Source of the DNA: Streptomyces sp. NRRL S-350
GTDB lineage: Bacteria; Actinomycetota; Actinomycetes; Streptomycetales; Streptomycetaceae
DNA: 64,000 nucleotides
NCBI RefSeq assembly: GCF_000719705.1
Contig: NZ_JOHO01000002.1
Coordinates: 434,001-498,000 of the forward strand
Direction: 5' to 3'
The notes under the pieces are model-generated. The model saw only the letters and a program-made list of their open reading frames with translations, had not been told where the DNA came from and did no database searches. Every line of letters starts with the position of its first letter. Position 1 is the stretch's first letter. Shown one piece after another: positions 1 through 7,292 of the stretch. Position numbers and translations under genes: made by a program.

Positions 1-499
1 CCTCGATCCGGTAGCCGGTCAGCGCGTAGGCGACGGCGCCCATCAGTTCGAAGAAGACGAAGGCGTCGAAGAGGTCGCCGGTGAGGGCGAATCCGCACAT
101 CCCGGCTTCGAAGAGCAGCAGCAGTGCGGGGAACATGCCGCCGTGCTCCCCGGAGGGTTCGTCGAAGTACCGCCAGGCGTAGCAGAGCACGGCCAGCACC
201 AGGACGGCGGCGAGCAGTGCCAGGCCGCTGCCGAGGCGGTCGGCGACCAGGACGATGCCGACGCTGTGCCCGTCGTGCGGACCCCAGCCGCCGAGCCAGG
301 ACACCGCCCGGCCGTCCGGGGCCGTCCGCGCCCACAGCAGGGCGAGGCAGGCGACGTCGGCGGCGGCCAGGGCGGTGGCGAGCGCGTCGCGGGCGGGGCG
401 GGGCAGCCGGCGGCCGGCGACGGCGAGGACGGCCGCGCCGAGCAGGGGGACGGCGACGGCCAGGGGCAGCAGGTCGGCGGTGTCCACGGCGGTCGTCAC
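1..499 (-). CDS. mnhD: Mrp/Mnh cation:proton antiporter subunit D (partial, N-terminal end)
   Basis: Integral membrane subunit of the Mrp-type Na+(or K+)/H+ antiporter, homologous to the proton-pumping subunits of complex I (NuoL/M/N). The gene starts with GTG at 499 and runs off the left edge, so only about the first 166 residues are present. The start overlaps the stop of the preceding C subunit as GTGA (499-496), which indicates translational coupling. Visible features are a hydrophobic N-terminal helix, a charged loop (AWRYFDEPSGEHG), and the motif LLLFEAGMCGFALTGDLF that resembles the D/NuoM family around its key glutamate. Membership is inferred from this motif and from the gene order. 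The rest of the gene, and anything downstream, lies outside the window. Confidence 0.85.
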   Translation of the reverse strand, partial: MTTAVDTADLLPLAVAVPLLGAAVLAVAGRRLPRPARDALATALAAADVACLALLWARTAPDGRAVSWLGGWGPHDGHSVGIVLVADRLGSGLALLAAVLVLAVLCYAWRYFDEPSGEHGGMFPALLLLFEAGMCGFALTGDLFDAFVFFELMGAVAYALTGYRIE

Positions 500-840
500 C
501 CCCGCAGCCCGGTCAGTTCCTCCGGGTCCACCGTGCCGTGCCGTTTGCGCAGTTGGACGACCAGGGAGAGGAGCAGCGCGGTGACGGTCGCGCCGACGAC
601 GATGTCGGTGAGCGTGAGGGCCTGGACCACCGGGTCCACGACCGGGGCGTCGGTCGGCAGGTCGGAGTAGACGGGCGCGGTCGCGCCGCGGCGGTAGCCG
701 ACGGCGAGCAGCAGCACGTACGTCGAGGACTGCGCGACGGCCAGGCAGCCGACCGCCTGCACCAGGTTGCGGCTGGTGACCAGGCCGTACAGTCCGGCGA
801 GCAGGATCCACCCGGCGACCAGGTAGGGCAGCAGGCTCAT
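496..840 (-). CDS. mnhC: Mrp/Mnh antiporter subunit C (NuoK-like)
   Basis: Small membrane subunit of 114 residues, homologous to NuoK of complex I, and typical in length for MnhC/MrpC. It has three predicted transmembrane helices, starting MSLLPYLVAGWILLAGLYGL. The segment RNLVQAVGCLAVAQSSTYVLLLAVGYR corresponds to the conserved second helix region of the family. Its ATG at 840 overlaps the stop of the B subunit (ATGA) and its stop overlaps the GTG of subunit D. It should act only within the hetero-oligomeric antiporter in the cytoplasmic membrane. Confidence is high from family resemblance plus operon context. Confidence 0.9.
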   Translation of the reverse strand: MSLLPYLVAGWILLAGLYGLVTSRNLVQAVGCLAVAQSSTYVLLLAVGYRRGATAPVYSDLPTDAPVVDPVVQALTLTDIVVGATVTALLLSLVVQLRKRHGTVDPEELTGLRG

Positions 841-1577
841 CGGGTCCTCCCGCCGGGCACGACCTCGACCGCCTGGCCCAGGAAGTGCGCGAGCAGCACC
901 ACCACGCCGGAGGCGACCTCCACCCCGACGGCGGCGTTGACCACTGCCACCAGCCCGCCGGAGGAGAGCTGGTCGAAGGTGCCGAGCGGCAGGGTGTTGG
1001 CCAGGTAGCCGGCGCCCTCGGCGAGTCCGATCAGGCCGAGTGCGGCGAAGGCCCCGGCGGCCAGGGCGTCCGCGACGTCGAGGACGGCCAGCGGCCGGAT
1101 CCGCTTGAGCACCAGGTAGTCCGCGGCGACGTACGCGAGGTGCAGCGCGGTCGCCAGGGCCACGCCGCCCTGGAAGCCGCCGCCGGGGCTCAACGCGCCG
1201 TGCGCGACGAGGTATCCGCCGGTCAGCACGGTGACGGGCAGCAGCGTGGCGCCGAACAGCCGGGTGGTGGGCAGCACGGGCTCGGCGGCGGGTCGGCGCT
1301 TGTGCTCGTCCCGGGCCAGGCGCAGCAGCATGCCCGCGCCGAGCACGGAGGCGAACAGGATCGACTCCTCGCCGAGCGTGTCGAAGGCCCGCTGGTCGAA
1401 GTTGACGGACGAGACGATGTTGGCGGTGCGCCTGGCCAGCCCGGCGGCCACCGCCCGCTCGCCGTACGGGTGCCGGTCGCCGCCGAAGCCGGGCAGCCGG
1501 TCGGCTGCGGCGATCAGGGCGGCGGCGAGGACGGCGGCGGCGGTGAGGAAGAGGCCGAGGCGGGTGGTCCGGCTCAC
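837..1577 (-). CDS. mnhB: Mrp antiporter subunit B fused to an MbhE-like domain
   Basis: Membrane subunit of 246 residues. The N-terminal part (about 1-90) has one transmembrane helix followed by ANIVSSVNFDQRAFDTLGEE, the signature of the extreme C-terminus of MrpA (MbhE-like, DUF2106). The C-terminal part is the MnhB domain with four helices and the motif LSPGGGFQGG, which is diagnostic for MrpB. In Bacillus Mrp the first piece belongs to the large A subunit; here the A C-terminus is split, one piece encoded by the upstream DUF4040 gene and one fused to B. ATGA overlaps on both sides tie it into the operon. No full-length MrpA is visible in the window; a D-type subunit may take its place. 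Confidence 0.88.
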   Translation of the reverse strand: MSRTTRLGLFLTAAAVLAAALIAAADRLPGFGGDRHPYGERAVAAGLARRTANIVSSVNFDQRAFDTLGEESILFASVLGAGMLLRLARDEHKRRPAAEPVLPTTRLFGATLLPVTVLTGGYLVAHGALSPGGGFQGGVALATALHLAYVAADYLVLKRIRPLAVLDVADALAAGAFAALGLIGLAEGAGYLANTLPLGTFDQLSSGGLVAVVNAAVGVEVASGVVVLLAHFLGQAVEVVPGGRTR

Positions 1578-1843
1578 TCGGGGCGGTCCGGGCGGTCGTC
1601 GGAGTGCTCCTCGCGGCGCACCCGGCGGACGGTCAGCAGGATCAGCAGCGGGGTGATCGCGCTGCCGACGCCGAGCTGGGAGAGCGCGACGTCGGGGGCC
1701 TGGAGCACGGTGAAGAGCACGGCGAGGCAGAGCCCGAGCACGGCGAGGACGGCGGCCTGCCGGACGGGGTCGCGGGTGAGCGCGGCGGTGGTCGCGGTGA
1801 TTCCGGTGAGCAGCAGGGCGATGACGATCAGGGCGTCGGTCAC
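1574..1843 (-). CDS. MbhD-like (DUF4040) antiporter subunit
   Basis: An 89-residue membrane protein with three predicted helices. The core IVLALLLTGI..TRDPVRQAAVLAVLGLCLAVLFTVLQAPDVALSQLGVG contains the conserved AxDVAxxxxxVG-type motif of DUF4040/MbhD, which corresponds to a segment of the MrpA C-terminal half. Its product probably occupies that place in the assembled complex. It overlaps the genes on both sides by four bases. The last ten residues are charged and rich in Asp and Arg, a cytoplasmic tail. Confidence 0.85.
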   Translation of the reverse strand: MTDALIVIALLLTGITATTAALTRDPVRQAAVLAVLGLCLAVLFTVLQAPDVALSQLGVGSAITPLLILLTVRRVRREEHSDDRPDRPE

Positions 1844-2151
1844 CGGTCGGCCCCCGGTGCGGTCCCCCGCGTGGTTTCGACGCGGACGGTGGCGCGGGCC
1901 ACGGCCATCGTGGTGACGGTGCCGCCGGCCGCCAGCAGCAGGCCGATCACCAGCAGTTTGACGGCGGCCCGGCCGGGCCCGGTGTCCACGGCGAGGGCCA
2001 GGGCGACCAGTGGCGCGCCGAGCGCGGCAGCGGGGGACAGGGCGTGCAGCCGCAGGTAGGGGCCGGGCAGAACGCTGAGTGCGACGGCGGCGAGCAGCAG
2101 GGCGGCCGTTCCCGCGACCAGCAGGACCAAGGCCAGGGTGTGGCGCCCCAT
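1840..2151 (-). CDS. mnhG: Mrp/Mnh antiporter subunit G
   Basis: A 103-residue membrane protein with three helices, matching MnhG/PhaG in length. The motif LPGPYLRLHALSPAAALGAPL corresponds to the family signature (FPDxxxRLHAxTKxxTLG), in which RLHA is strongly conserved. It starts with ATG at 2151, sharing one base with the stop of subunit F, and its own stop overlaps the next gene by four bases. A basic/acidic C-terminal tail (RVETTRGTAPGADR) follows the last helix. Confidence 0.9.
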   Translation of the reverse strand: MGRHTLALVLLVAGTAALLLAAVALSVLPGPYLRLHALSPAAALGAPLVALALAVDTGPGRAAVKLLVIGLLLAAGGTVTTMAVARATVRVETTRGTAPGADR

Positions 2152-2408
2152 CAGTGTTCCTCTCCGGCGAGGAAGCGGGTGAACACGAGCGTCCCGGCGG
2201 GCGCGAGGACGGCGAGGTCGAGCGCCAGGTCGGTGTACGAGGTGCGGCTGAACCCCTGGGCGAGCAGCAGCAGGACGACGGACGTCACGGTCGCGGCGAG
2301 GTTCAACCCGGCCAGGCGGTACTGCGGTTCGCCGCGCAGGGCGAGCAGCAGGCAGGGGGAGAGCGCTCCGGCGGCGAGCAGCGCGGCGGCCAGCAGCCAG
2401 GCGTTCAC
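2151..2408 (-). CDS. mnhF: Mrp/Mnh antiporter subunit F
   Basis: An 85-residue membrane protein with three helices, the usual size for MnhF/MrpF. The start is GTG at 2408, chosen because it overlaps the stop of subunit E (GTGA) and gives a product beginning directly with a hydrophobic helix (VNAWLLAAALLAAGAL). The reading frame remains open much further upstream, but that part is arginine-rich and antisense-like, so it is not coding. The second half contains SYTDLALDLAVLAPAGTLVFTRFL, which resembles the F subunit helix with a buried Asp. Confidence 0.85.
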   Translation of the reverse strand: MNAWLLAAALLAAGALSPCLLLALRGEPQYRLAGLNLAATVTSVVLLLLAQGFSRTSYTDLALDLAVLAPAGTLVFTRFLAGEEH

Positions 2409-2854
2409 TGCTGGTCTCCGGTCAACGCCCTTTGCAGTCCGGAGACTTCGGGGCCCAGCGTGTGCACGGTCAGTGAGCCGTCGGCGTTCTCCACAGCGTA
2501 CGCGCCGGGAGTCGCGGACAGCAGTGCCGCGGCCCAGGCGGGGCCGGTGCCGGGGGCCAGGCGGACGGTGCGGAAGCCTCCGGCCCGGCGGCGCCGGGGC
2601 GAGCACAGGACGAGCAGCAGCCGGCCGGTGTCGGCGAGCAGCGTCCACGGGAACGCCCACAGCGCCCGCGCCAGTCGGGCCGGGCCGCCGAACGCGGCGC
2701 CGGAGGCGTGCCGTGCGGTGACGGCGCCCACCGCGCCGAGGATCGCGACGCCGGCGCCGACCGCCACCTCCAGCGGCGTCACCGAGCTGATCAGTACGGT
2801 GTTCAGGAGGAGCAACAGCCCCCACCAGAGCAGGAGTTCGCCCGCCGTTCGCAT
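2405..2854 (-). CDS. mnhE: Mrp/Mnh antiporter subunit E
   Basis: First gene of the antiporter operon, 149 residues. The start at ATG 2854 (MRTAGELLLWWGLLLLLN) was chosen over an upstream in-frame ATG at 2947 because the preceding 31 residues are Arg/Gly-rich and unlike the family. MnhE proteins have two N-terminal helices followed by a soluble domain with a conserved PGT/TPGT motif; here the matching region is LLSATPGAYAVENADGSLTVHTLG. The order E-F-G-MbhD-B-C-D resembles the operons of other actinobacteria and archaea rather than the A-G order of Bacillus. Confidence 0.85.
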   Translation of the reverse strand: MRTAGELLLWWGLLLLLNTVLISSVTPLEVAVGAGVAILGAVGAVTARHASGAAFGGPARLARALWAFPWTLLADTGRLLLVLCSPRRRRAGGFRTVRLAPGTGPAWAAALLSATPGAYAVENADGSLTVHTLGPEVSGLQRALTGDQQ

Positions 2855-3166
2855 CGCACCACTCCCGGGTCGGCCGCATCGGCGCCCTCCGCTGCGAAGG
2901 GCGGCCCCAGGTGTACCGCCCGGGCGGCGGGGGCGTCGCGTGCGCAACGCCGGTGCGGGCGCGATCGGTTCGGGGGATCACCCGTTCGCGTGAGCGCGGG
3001 GCGGAACCCTCAGATCATCGGCCCGGTCCTCTCAACGGCGGTCGTGCGCAGGCCCGGTCGTCTCCTCGGCCCGGCCTTCCGCCGCCCCGGCCCTCGACCG
3101 GCCCGGCCTCCCTCGGGCCGGACGTCGCGCCGGGCCGCCGCCCCCGGCAGCGCCCGCCGCCGGACG
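2855..3166. other. Intergenic region upstream of the antiporter operon
   Basis: About 310 bases between the SDR stop and the start of mnhE, both on the minus strand. It should hold the antiporter promoter, but I recognise no clear -10/-35 pair or operator. It is uniformly GC-rich; open frames across it look like composition artefacts. Confidence 0.5.
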
Positions 3167-4195
3167 TCACCGCCGCCGCAGCAGCGCCCCGGCGGCGGCG
3201 CCGAGCAGCACCGCCCCGCCCGCGGCGAGCAGGCCGTGGTGCTGGGAGGCCCACAGCTGGGCGCTGTGCTCGCGGGACTCCGCGTCGAAGCGGCCGTGGG
3301 CGCCGTGGTCCTCGGTCTCGTCGAGCGGGGCCCAGAGGTTGGACCGGCCCTCGGGCGACTCCTGTCCGCCCTCCTGCTGGGCGGAGATGCCGTTGCGGGC
3401 GAGATAGCGGTCGAGCAGGCCGGGCGCGATCGCGTTGGCGACCAGGGTGGCGGCGGTGCTGCTGCCCACCCAGTACTCGCGGCGCCCGGGGTGGTCGGCG
3501 GCGTAGCGGACGGCGCGGGCGGCCAGTTCGGGCTGGTGGACGGGCGGGACGGGCCGGGCGCGGCCGCGCAGCCGGTTGAGCACCCAGTCGAACTGCGGGG
3601 TGTTGACCGCCGGGAGCTGCACCATCGTCACCCGGACGCCCGATCCGGAGGCGAGCAGTTCACAGCGCAGGGCCTCGTGCCAACCCTGGATGGCGTGCTT
3701 GGCACCGCTGTAGGCGGTCTGCAGCGGGATGCCCCGGTAGGCGATGGCCGAGCCGACCTGGACGATGGTGCCCCGGTCACGCGGCAGCATCCGGCGCAGT
3801 GCGGCCCGGGTGGCGTTGACGTACCCCAGGTAGGTGACCTCGGTGACCCGCCGGAACTCCTCCGGGTCGATCTCGGTGAAGGGCGCGAACACCGAGGCGA
3901 AGGCGTCGTTGACCCAGACGTCGATGGGCCCGAACTCGGCCTCGGCGCGGGCGGCGGCCGCCTCGCAGGCCGCCGGGTCGGACACGTCCGCCTGGATCGT
4001 GCGGACGGGCGAGCCCGCGGCCTCCGCCTCGGCCGCGGCGGCTCGCAGCCCGGCGGTGCCGCGGGCGATCAGGACGAGCCGGTCGCCGCCGGTGGCGAAG
4101 GCGCGGACGCAGGCCCGGCCGACGCCGGCGGTGGCGCCGGTGATGACCACGGTGCGGGGCTTCGATCGGGTGCGGATCGTCATGGCAGGCGTCAT
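3167..4195 (-). CDS. SDR family oxidoreductase with C-terminal membrane anchor
   Basis: Short-chain dehydrogenase of about 342 residues (338 if the second ATG at 4183 is used). The N-terminus has the Rossmann motif TGATAGVGRA (TGxxxGxG), then D-V-S for the acidic position, ND-A in place of NNAG (WVNDAFAS), the catalytic Ser in VGSAIAY and the YxxxK motif YSGAKHA. After the catalytic domain (about 1-250) comes a tail of roughly 90 residues ending in a hydrophobic helix (LLAAGGAVLLGAAAGALLRRR), which looks like a tail anchor with positive residues on the cytoplasmic side. Substrate unknown. It is divergent from the GMC operon, so a shared role in alcohol or sugar oxidation is possible but unproven. 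No clear Shine-Dalgarno distinguishes the two ATGs. Confidence 0.85.
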   Translation of the reverse strand: MTPAMTIRTRSKPRTVVITGATAGVGRACVRAFATGGDRLVLIARGTAGLRAAAAEAEAAGSPVRTIQADVSDPAACEAAAARAEAEFGPIDVWVNDAFASVFAPFTEIDPEEFRRVTEVTYLGYVNATRAALRRMLPRDRGTIVQVGSAIAYRGIPLQTAYSGAKHAIQGWHEALRCELLASGSGVRVTMVQLPAVNTPQFDWVLNRLRGRARPVPPVHQPELAARAVRYAADHPGRREYWVGSSTAATLVANAIAPGLLDRYLARNGISAQQEGGQESPEGRSNLWAPLDETEDHGAHGRFDAESREHSAQLWASQHHGLLAAGGAVLLGAAAGALLRRR

Positions 4196-4516
4196 GGCGG
4201 ACGTCTTGCCGGACGGCGGGCGGTGAAACGTCACCGCCGCGATCGCCCCGGTGACCGGTCCGGCGCCGCCGGGGCCGGGCGAACATATTCCACCGCCCGG
4301 TGTTTCCGGAGCCCCGTTGCGGTTAGCCGCGCTGCCGGGGGTCCGTGGCGTGAAGGAGGAGCACCGTGGCACGGATGGTTTCCGACCGACCACATCCCGG
4401 AACGGGTGCGTGCCCGCCCGGCACGCGGCCGGGAGGCCGAGCCCGTCCCCGGGTCGAGGCCCGCAGGGGAGCGCGGGCCGCGCTCCACGAGCCGCTGCCG
4501 TCGTCCGGAGGCCGCG
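4196..4516. other. Divergent intergenic region between SDR and GMC operon
   Basis: About 320 bases between two divergent transcription units. It includes a less GC-rich patch near 4283-4330 (cgaacatattcc... and ggtgtttccgg...) that is a plausible promoter zone, and a strong Shine-Dalgarno (AAGGAGGA, 4353-4360) that serves the small frame listed separately. No recognised operator. Confidence 0.4.
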
Positions 4517-4530
4517 ATGGCCGTCACTGA
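4366..4530 (+). CDS. Possible small ORF (54 aa) leading the GMC operon
   Basis: A GTG-started frame of 54 codons with an excellent Shine-Dalgarno (AAGGAGGA at 4353-4360, five bases before GTG). It ends 14 bases inside the next gene, so its translation could couple to the membrane protein at 4517. The product is rich in Arg, Pro and Gly and resembles no family I know, which is also what a random GC-rich frame gives. The case rests on the ribosome binding site alone. Confidence 0.3.
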   Translation: MARMVSDRPHPGTGACPPGTRPGGRARPRVEARRGARAALHEPLPSSGGRDGRH

Positions 4531-4975
4531 CCTGCCGCGGCGCGGCCTCGACCTGGCGCTGCGCAACCTGCGCACCGGCCGCTTCCAGCGCTCGCTCGCG
4601 CTGGCGACCGCGGCCGGCTCGGTGATCACCGCCGCCGAGATCTACCTGGAGCACGACCGGGCCGGCTTCGGCAACCGCGTCATGTGGTGGCCGGTGTGGC
4701 TGGGCCCGGTCGGTGCGGCCGCCGGGATCGCCGGGGCGCTCAGCCCGCGCGCGGCGCACACCATGCTGCCCGTGGCCTCCACGGCGATCATCGCCAACGG
4801 CCTCCAGGGCACCTACCTGCACGTCCGGGGCATCGCGGAGAAGCCCGGAGGCTGGGCGATGGCCCGCTACAACCTGGAGATGGGGCCGCCGCTGTTCGCG
4901 CCGCTGCTGATGAGCATGGTCGGAGGGATGGGCCTGGTCGCCGCCGTCCTGCGCAGGGAGTCCCGGGATGCCTGA
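4517..4975 (+). CDS. Membrane protein of the GMC oxidoreductase operon
   Basis: A 152-residue protein with about four hydrophobic segments (around residues 25-43, 52-75, 78-97 and 125-145). I do not recognise the family. ATG 4517 is preceded by GGAGG (4507-4511). Its stop overlaps the start of the downstream GMC gene by eight bases (ATGCCTGA), so the two are co-translated. The pairing with a gluconate-2-dehydrogenase-like enzyme suggests it could be a membrane partner or electron-transfer accessory, but no haem ligands or cysteine motifs are visible. Confidence 0.75.
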   Translation: MAVTDLPRRGLDLALRNLRTGRFQRSLALATAAGSVITAAEIYLEHDRAGFGNRVMWWPVWLGPVGAAAGIAGALSPRAAHTMLPVASTAIIANGLQGTYLHVRGIAEKPGGWAMARYNLEMGPPLFAPLLMSMVGGMGLVAAVLRRESRDA

Positions 4976-7292
4976 GCCCCGCTTCCCCGGCTACGACGTG
5001 CTCGGCCAGGCCCGGCACTGGGACCGGGAGACAACCGCGGTCGTGTACTCCCGCACCGGCCCGCAGCCGGCACTGCGCTTCTTCACCCCCGCCGAGGAGG
5101 CCACCGCCCGCGCCCTGCTGGACCTGCTGCTCGACCACCCCGCGCCGGACCTGCTCCCGATGATCGACGCCCGGCTCGCCGAACGGCAGACCGACGGCTG
5201 GCGCTTCGCCGACATGCCGGAGGACGACGAGGCCTGGCGGCGCACCCTGCGCGCCCTGGACGAGGACGCGGACGGCCCGTTCTCCTCCCTCACCGAGGTC
5301 CAGCAGCGGGCGCTGGTCGGCCGGGTCCAGGAACTGCACGGCGAGCAGTGGCACGGCCTGCCCGCCCAGCACGTCTGGAGCCTGTGGACCCGCTACGCGT
5401 GCACCGCCTACTACTCCACCCCCACCGCCTGGAACGAGATCGGCTTCGGCGGCCCCGCCCACCCCCGCGGCTACCTGCGCCTGGGCGTCGGCCTGCGCGA
5501 ACCGTGGGAGGTCGCCGACGCCCACTCCCGGCCGCCGCGCCCGCCCGACCACCAACCGCCCGGCCCCGTCCCGCCCGCCACCGACCCCGGCCGTCACTCC
5601 CGGCTGCGCGCCGCCGCCGAGACGGTACGGGCCAACGCCGCCGCCGAACGCGAGACCCGCCGGAGCAACGAGTCCGCCTGGCTGCTGCCCCGCGACGGCC
5701 AGGGCTTCGACCACACCCTGCTGCGCGACATGCGCCGCTACCAGGACTCCGACGAGGTCGACCTGCTGATCGTCGGCTGCGGCGCCGGCGGCGCCACCCT
5801 CGCCCAGCGGATGGCCCGCCGGGGCTGGAGCGTCGTCGTCCTGGAGGCCGGCCCGTTCTGGGATCCGCTCGCCGACTGGGTCAGCGACGAGGCCGCCTCC
5901 CACCACCTGTACTGGACCGAGCCTCGGGTCGTCTCCGGCACCGACCCGGTGCCGCTCGGCTCCAACAACTCCGGCCGCGGCGTGGGCGGTTCGATGATCC
6001 ACTTCGCCGGCTACACGCCGCGCTTCCACCCCTCCGACTTCCGCACCCACAGCCTCGACGGCGTCGGCGCCGACTGGCCGCTCGACTACGGCGACCTGCG
6101 TGACTCCTACCGGCGGGTGGAGTACGAACTCCCCGTCGCCGGCCAGTACTGGCCCTGGGGCGAGCCGCACGCCTACCCGTACCCGCCCCACCCCGTCGGC
6201 GGCAACGGCGAAGTCTTCCTGCGCGGCGCCGCCGCCCTCGGCATCGAGGCCCGGGTGGGCCCGGTCGCCATCACCAACGGCCGCTTCGGGCGCCGCCCGC
6301 ACTGCGTCTACCGGGGCTTCTGCCTCCAGGGCTGCAAGGTCAACGCCAAGGCGTCCCCGCTGATCACCCACGTCCCCGACGCCCTCGCGCACGGCGCGGA
6401 GATCCGCGCCGACTGCATGGCCGCCGCCGTGGAACTCGACCGCGACGGACTCGCCCGCGGCGTCCGCTACTTCCACCACGGCCGCGAACACCTCCAACGC
6501 GCCCGCACCGTCGCCATCGCCGGGTACGCCATCGAGACCCCGCGGCTGCTGCTCAACTCCGCCAACTCCCGGTTCCCCGAGGGCCTGTGCAACGACCACG
6601 ACCTGGTCGGCCGGTACGTGATGGTCCAGGGCGCCCCCCAGACCTCCGGCCGCTTCGACGAGGAGGTCCGCGCCTACAAGGCGCCGCCGCCCGAGGTCTC
6701 CACCGAGCAGTACTACGAGACCGACCCCGGCAAGCCCTACAAACGCGGCTTCACCATCCAGAACATCTCGCCGCTGCCCATCACCTGGGCCGAGCACGTC
6801 GTCGCCCAGGGCCACTGGGGCGCCGACCTGCGCTCCTACCTCTCCGACTACGTCCACTGGGCGACCCTCGGGGCGATGGCCGAACTGCTGCCCCAGCCGG
6901 ACAACCGGATCACCCTGGCCGCGGAGACGGACCGGCACGGGCTGCCCGTCGCCGAGTTCGCCTACTCCCAGTGCGAGAACGACCGGATGCTGATCCGCGC
7001 CGCCCGCGAGGTGATGGAGTCCATCCTGCGCGCCGCCGGCGCCGGCGAGGTGATCACCATCGACCGCTACGCCCACCTGGTCGGCGGCTGCCGGATGGGA
7101 GCCGACCACCTGAGCGGCGTGGTCGACCACCGGCTGCGCACCTTCGCCGTGCCGAACCTGCTGATCACCGACGGCAGCGTGCTGCCCACCCAGGGCAGCG
7201 CCAACCCGGCGCTGACCATCATGGCCCTGGTCGACCGGGCCGCCGGCCTGCTCGCGGCGGGCGAACGCAGCGGACTGCGAGCACCGGCATGA
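4968..7292 (+). CDS. GMC oxidoreductase fused to a gluconate 2-dehydrogenase gamma-like domain
   Basis: A 774-residue flavoenzyme. Residues about 30-190 resemble the gluconate 2-dehydrogenase subunit 3 (gamma) family, with the pattern FFTPAEEATARALLDLLL and later YYSTPTAWNEIGFGGPAHPRGY. From about residue 260 there is a GMC oxidoreductase: FAD-binding GCGAGG within LLIVGCGAGGATLAQRMARRG, the motif GRGVGGS, and a C-terminal HLVGGCRMG and TQGSANPALT (His about 702, Asn about 745) that hold the catalytic pair. In most species gamma and GMC subunits are separate genes of a periplasmic gluconate/2-ketogluconate/sorbitol dehydrogenase, and the gamma subunit carries a Tat signal. Here the fusion has no obvious signal peptide, so it is probably cytoplasmic. 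It overlaps its neighbours on both sides. Confidence 0.88.
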   Translation: MPEPRFPGYDVLGQARHWDRETTAVVYSRTGPQPALRFFTPAEEATARALLDLLLDHPAPDLLPMIDARLAERQTDGWRFADMPEDDEAWRRTLRALDEDADGPFSSLTEVQQRALVGRVQELHGEQWHGLPAQHVWSLWTRYACTAYYSTPTAWNEIGFGGPAHPRGYLRLGVGLREPWEVADAHSRPPRPPDHQPPGPVPPATDPGRHSRLRAAAETVRANAAAERETRRSNESAWLLPRDGQGFDHTLLRDMRRYQDSDEVDLLIVGCGAGGATLAQRMARRGWSVVVLEAGPFWDPLADWVSDEAASHHLYWTEPRVVSGTDPVPLGSNNSGRGVGGSMIHFAGYTPRFHPSDFRTHSLDGVGADWPLDYGDLRDSYRRVEYELPVAGQYWPWGEPHAYPYPPHPVGGNGEVFLRGAAALGIEARVGPVAITNGRFGRRPHCVYRGFCLQGCKVNAKASPLITHVPDALAHGAEIRADCMAAAVELDRDGLARGVRYFHHGREHLQRARTVAIAGYAIETPRLLLNSANSRFPEGLCNDHDLVGRYVMVQGAPQTSGRFDEEVRAYKAPPPEVSTEQYYETDPGKPYKRGFTIQNISPLPITWAEHVVAQGHWGADLRSYLSDYVHWATLGAMAELLPQPDNRITLAAETDRHGLPVAEFAYSQCENDRMLIRAAREVMESILRAAGAGEVITIDRYAHLVGGCRMGADHLSGVVDHRLRTFAVPNLLITDGSVLPTQGSANPALTIMALVDRAAGLLAAGERSGLRAPA

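Noticed and set aside
2708..4975. A 755-codon plus-strand frame ending in the membrane protein at 4517
   Set aside because: The upstream part is antisense to mnhE and the SDR gene and has no Shine-Dalgarno; only the last 152 codons look real.
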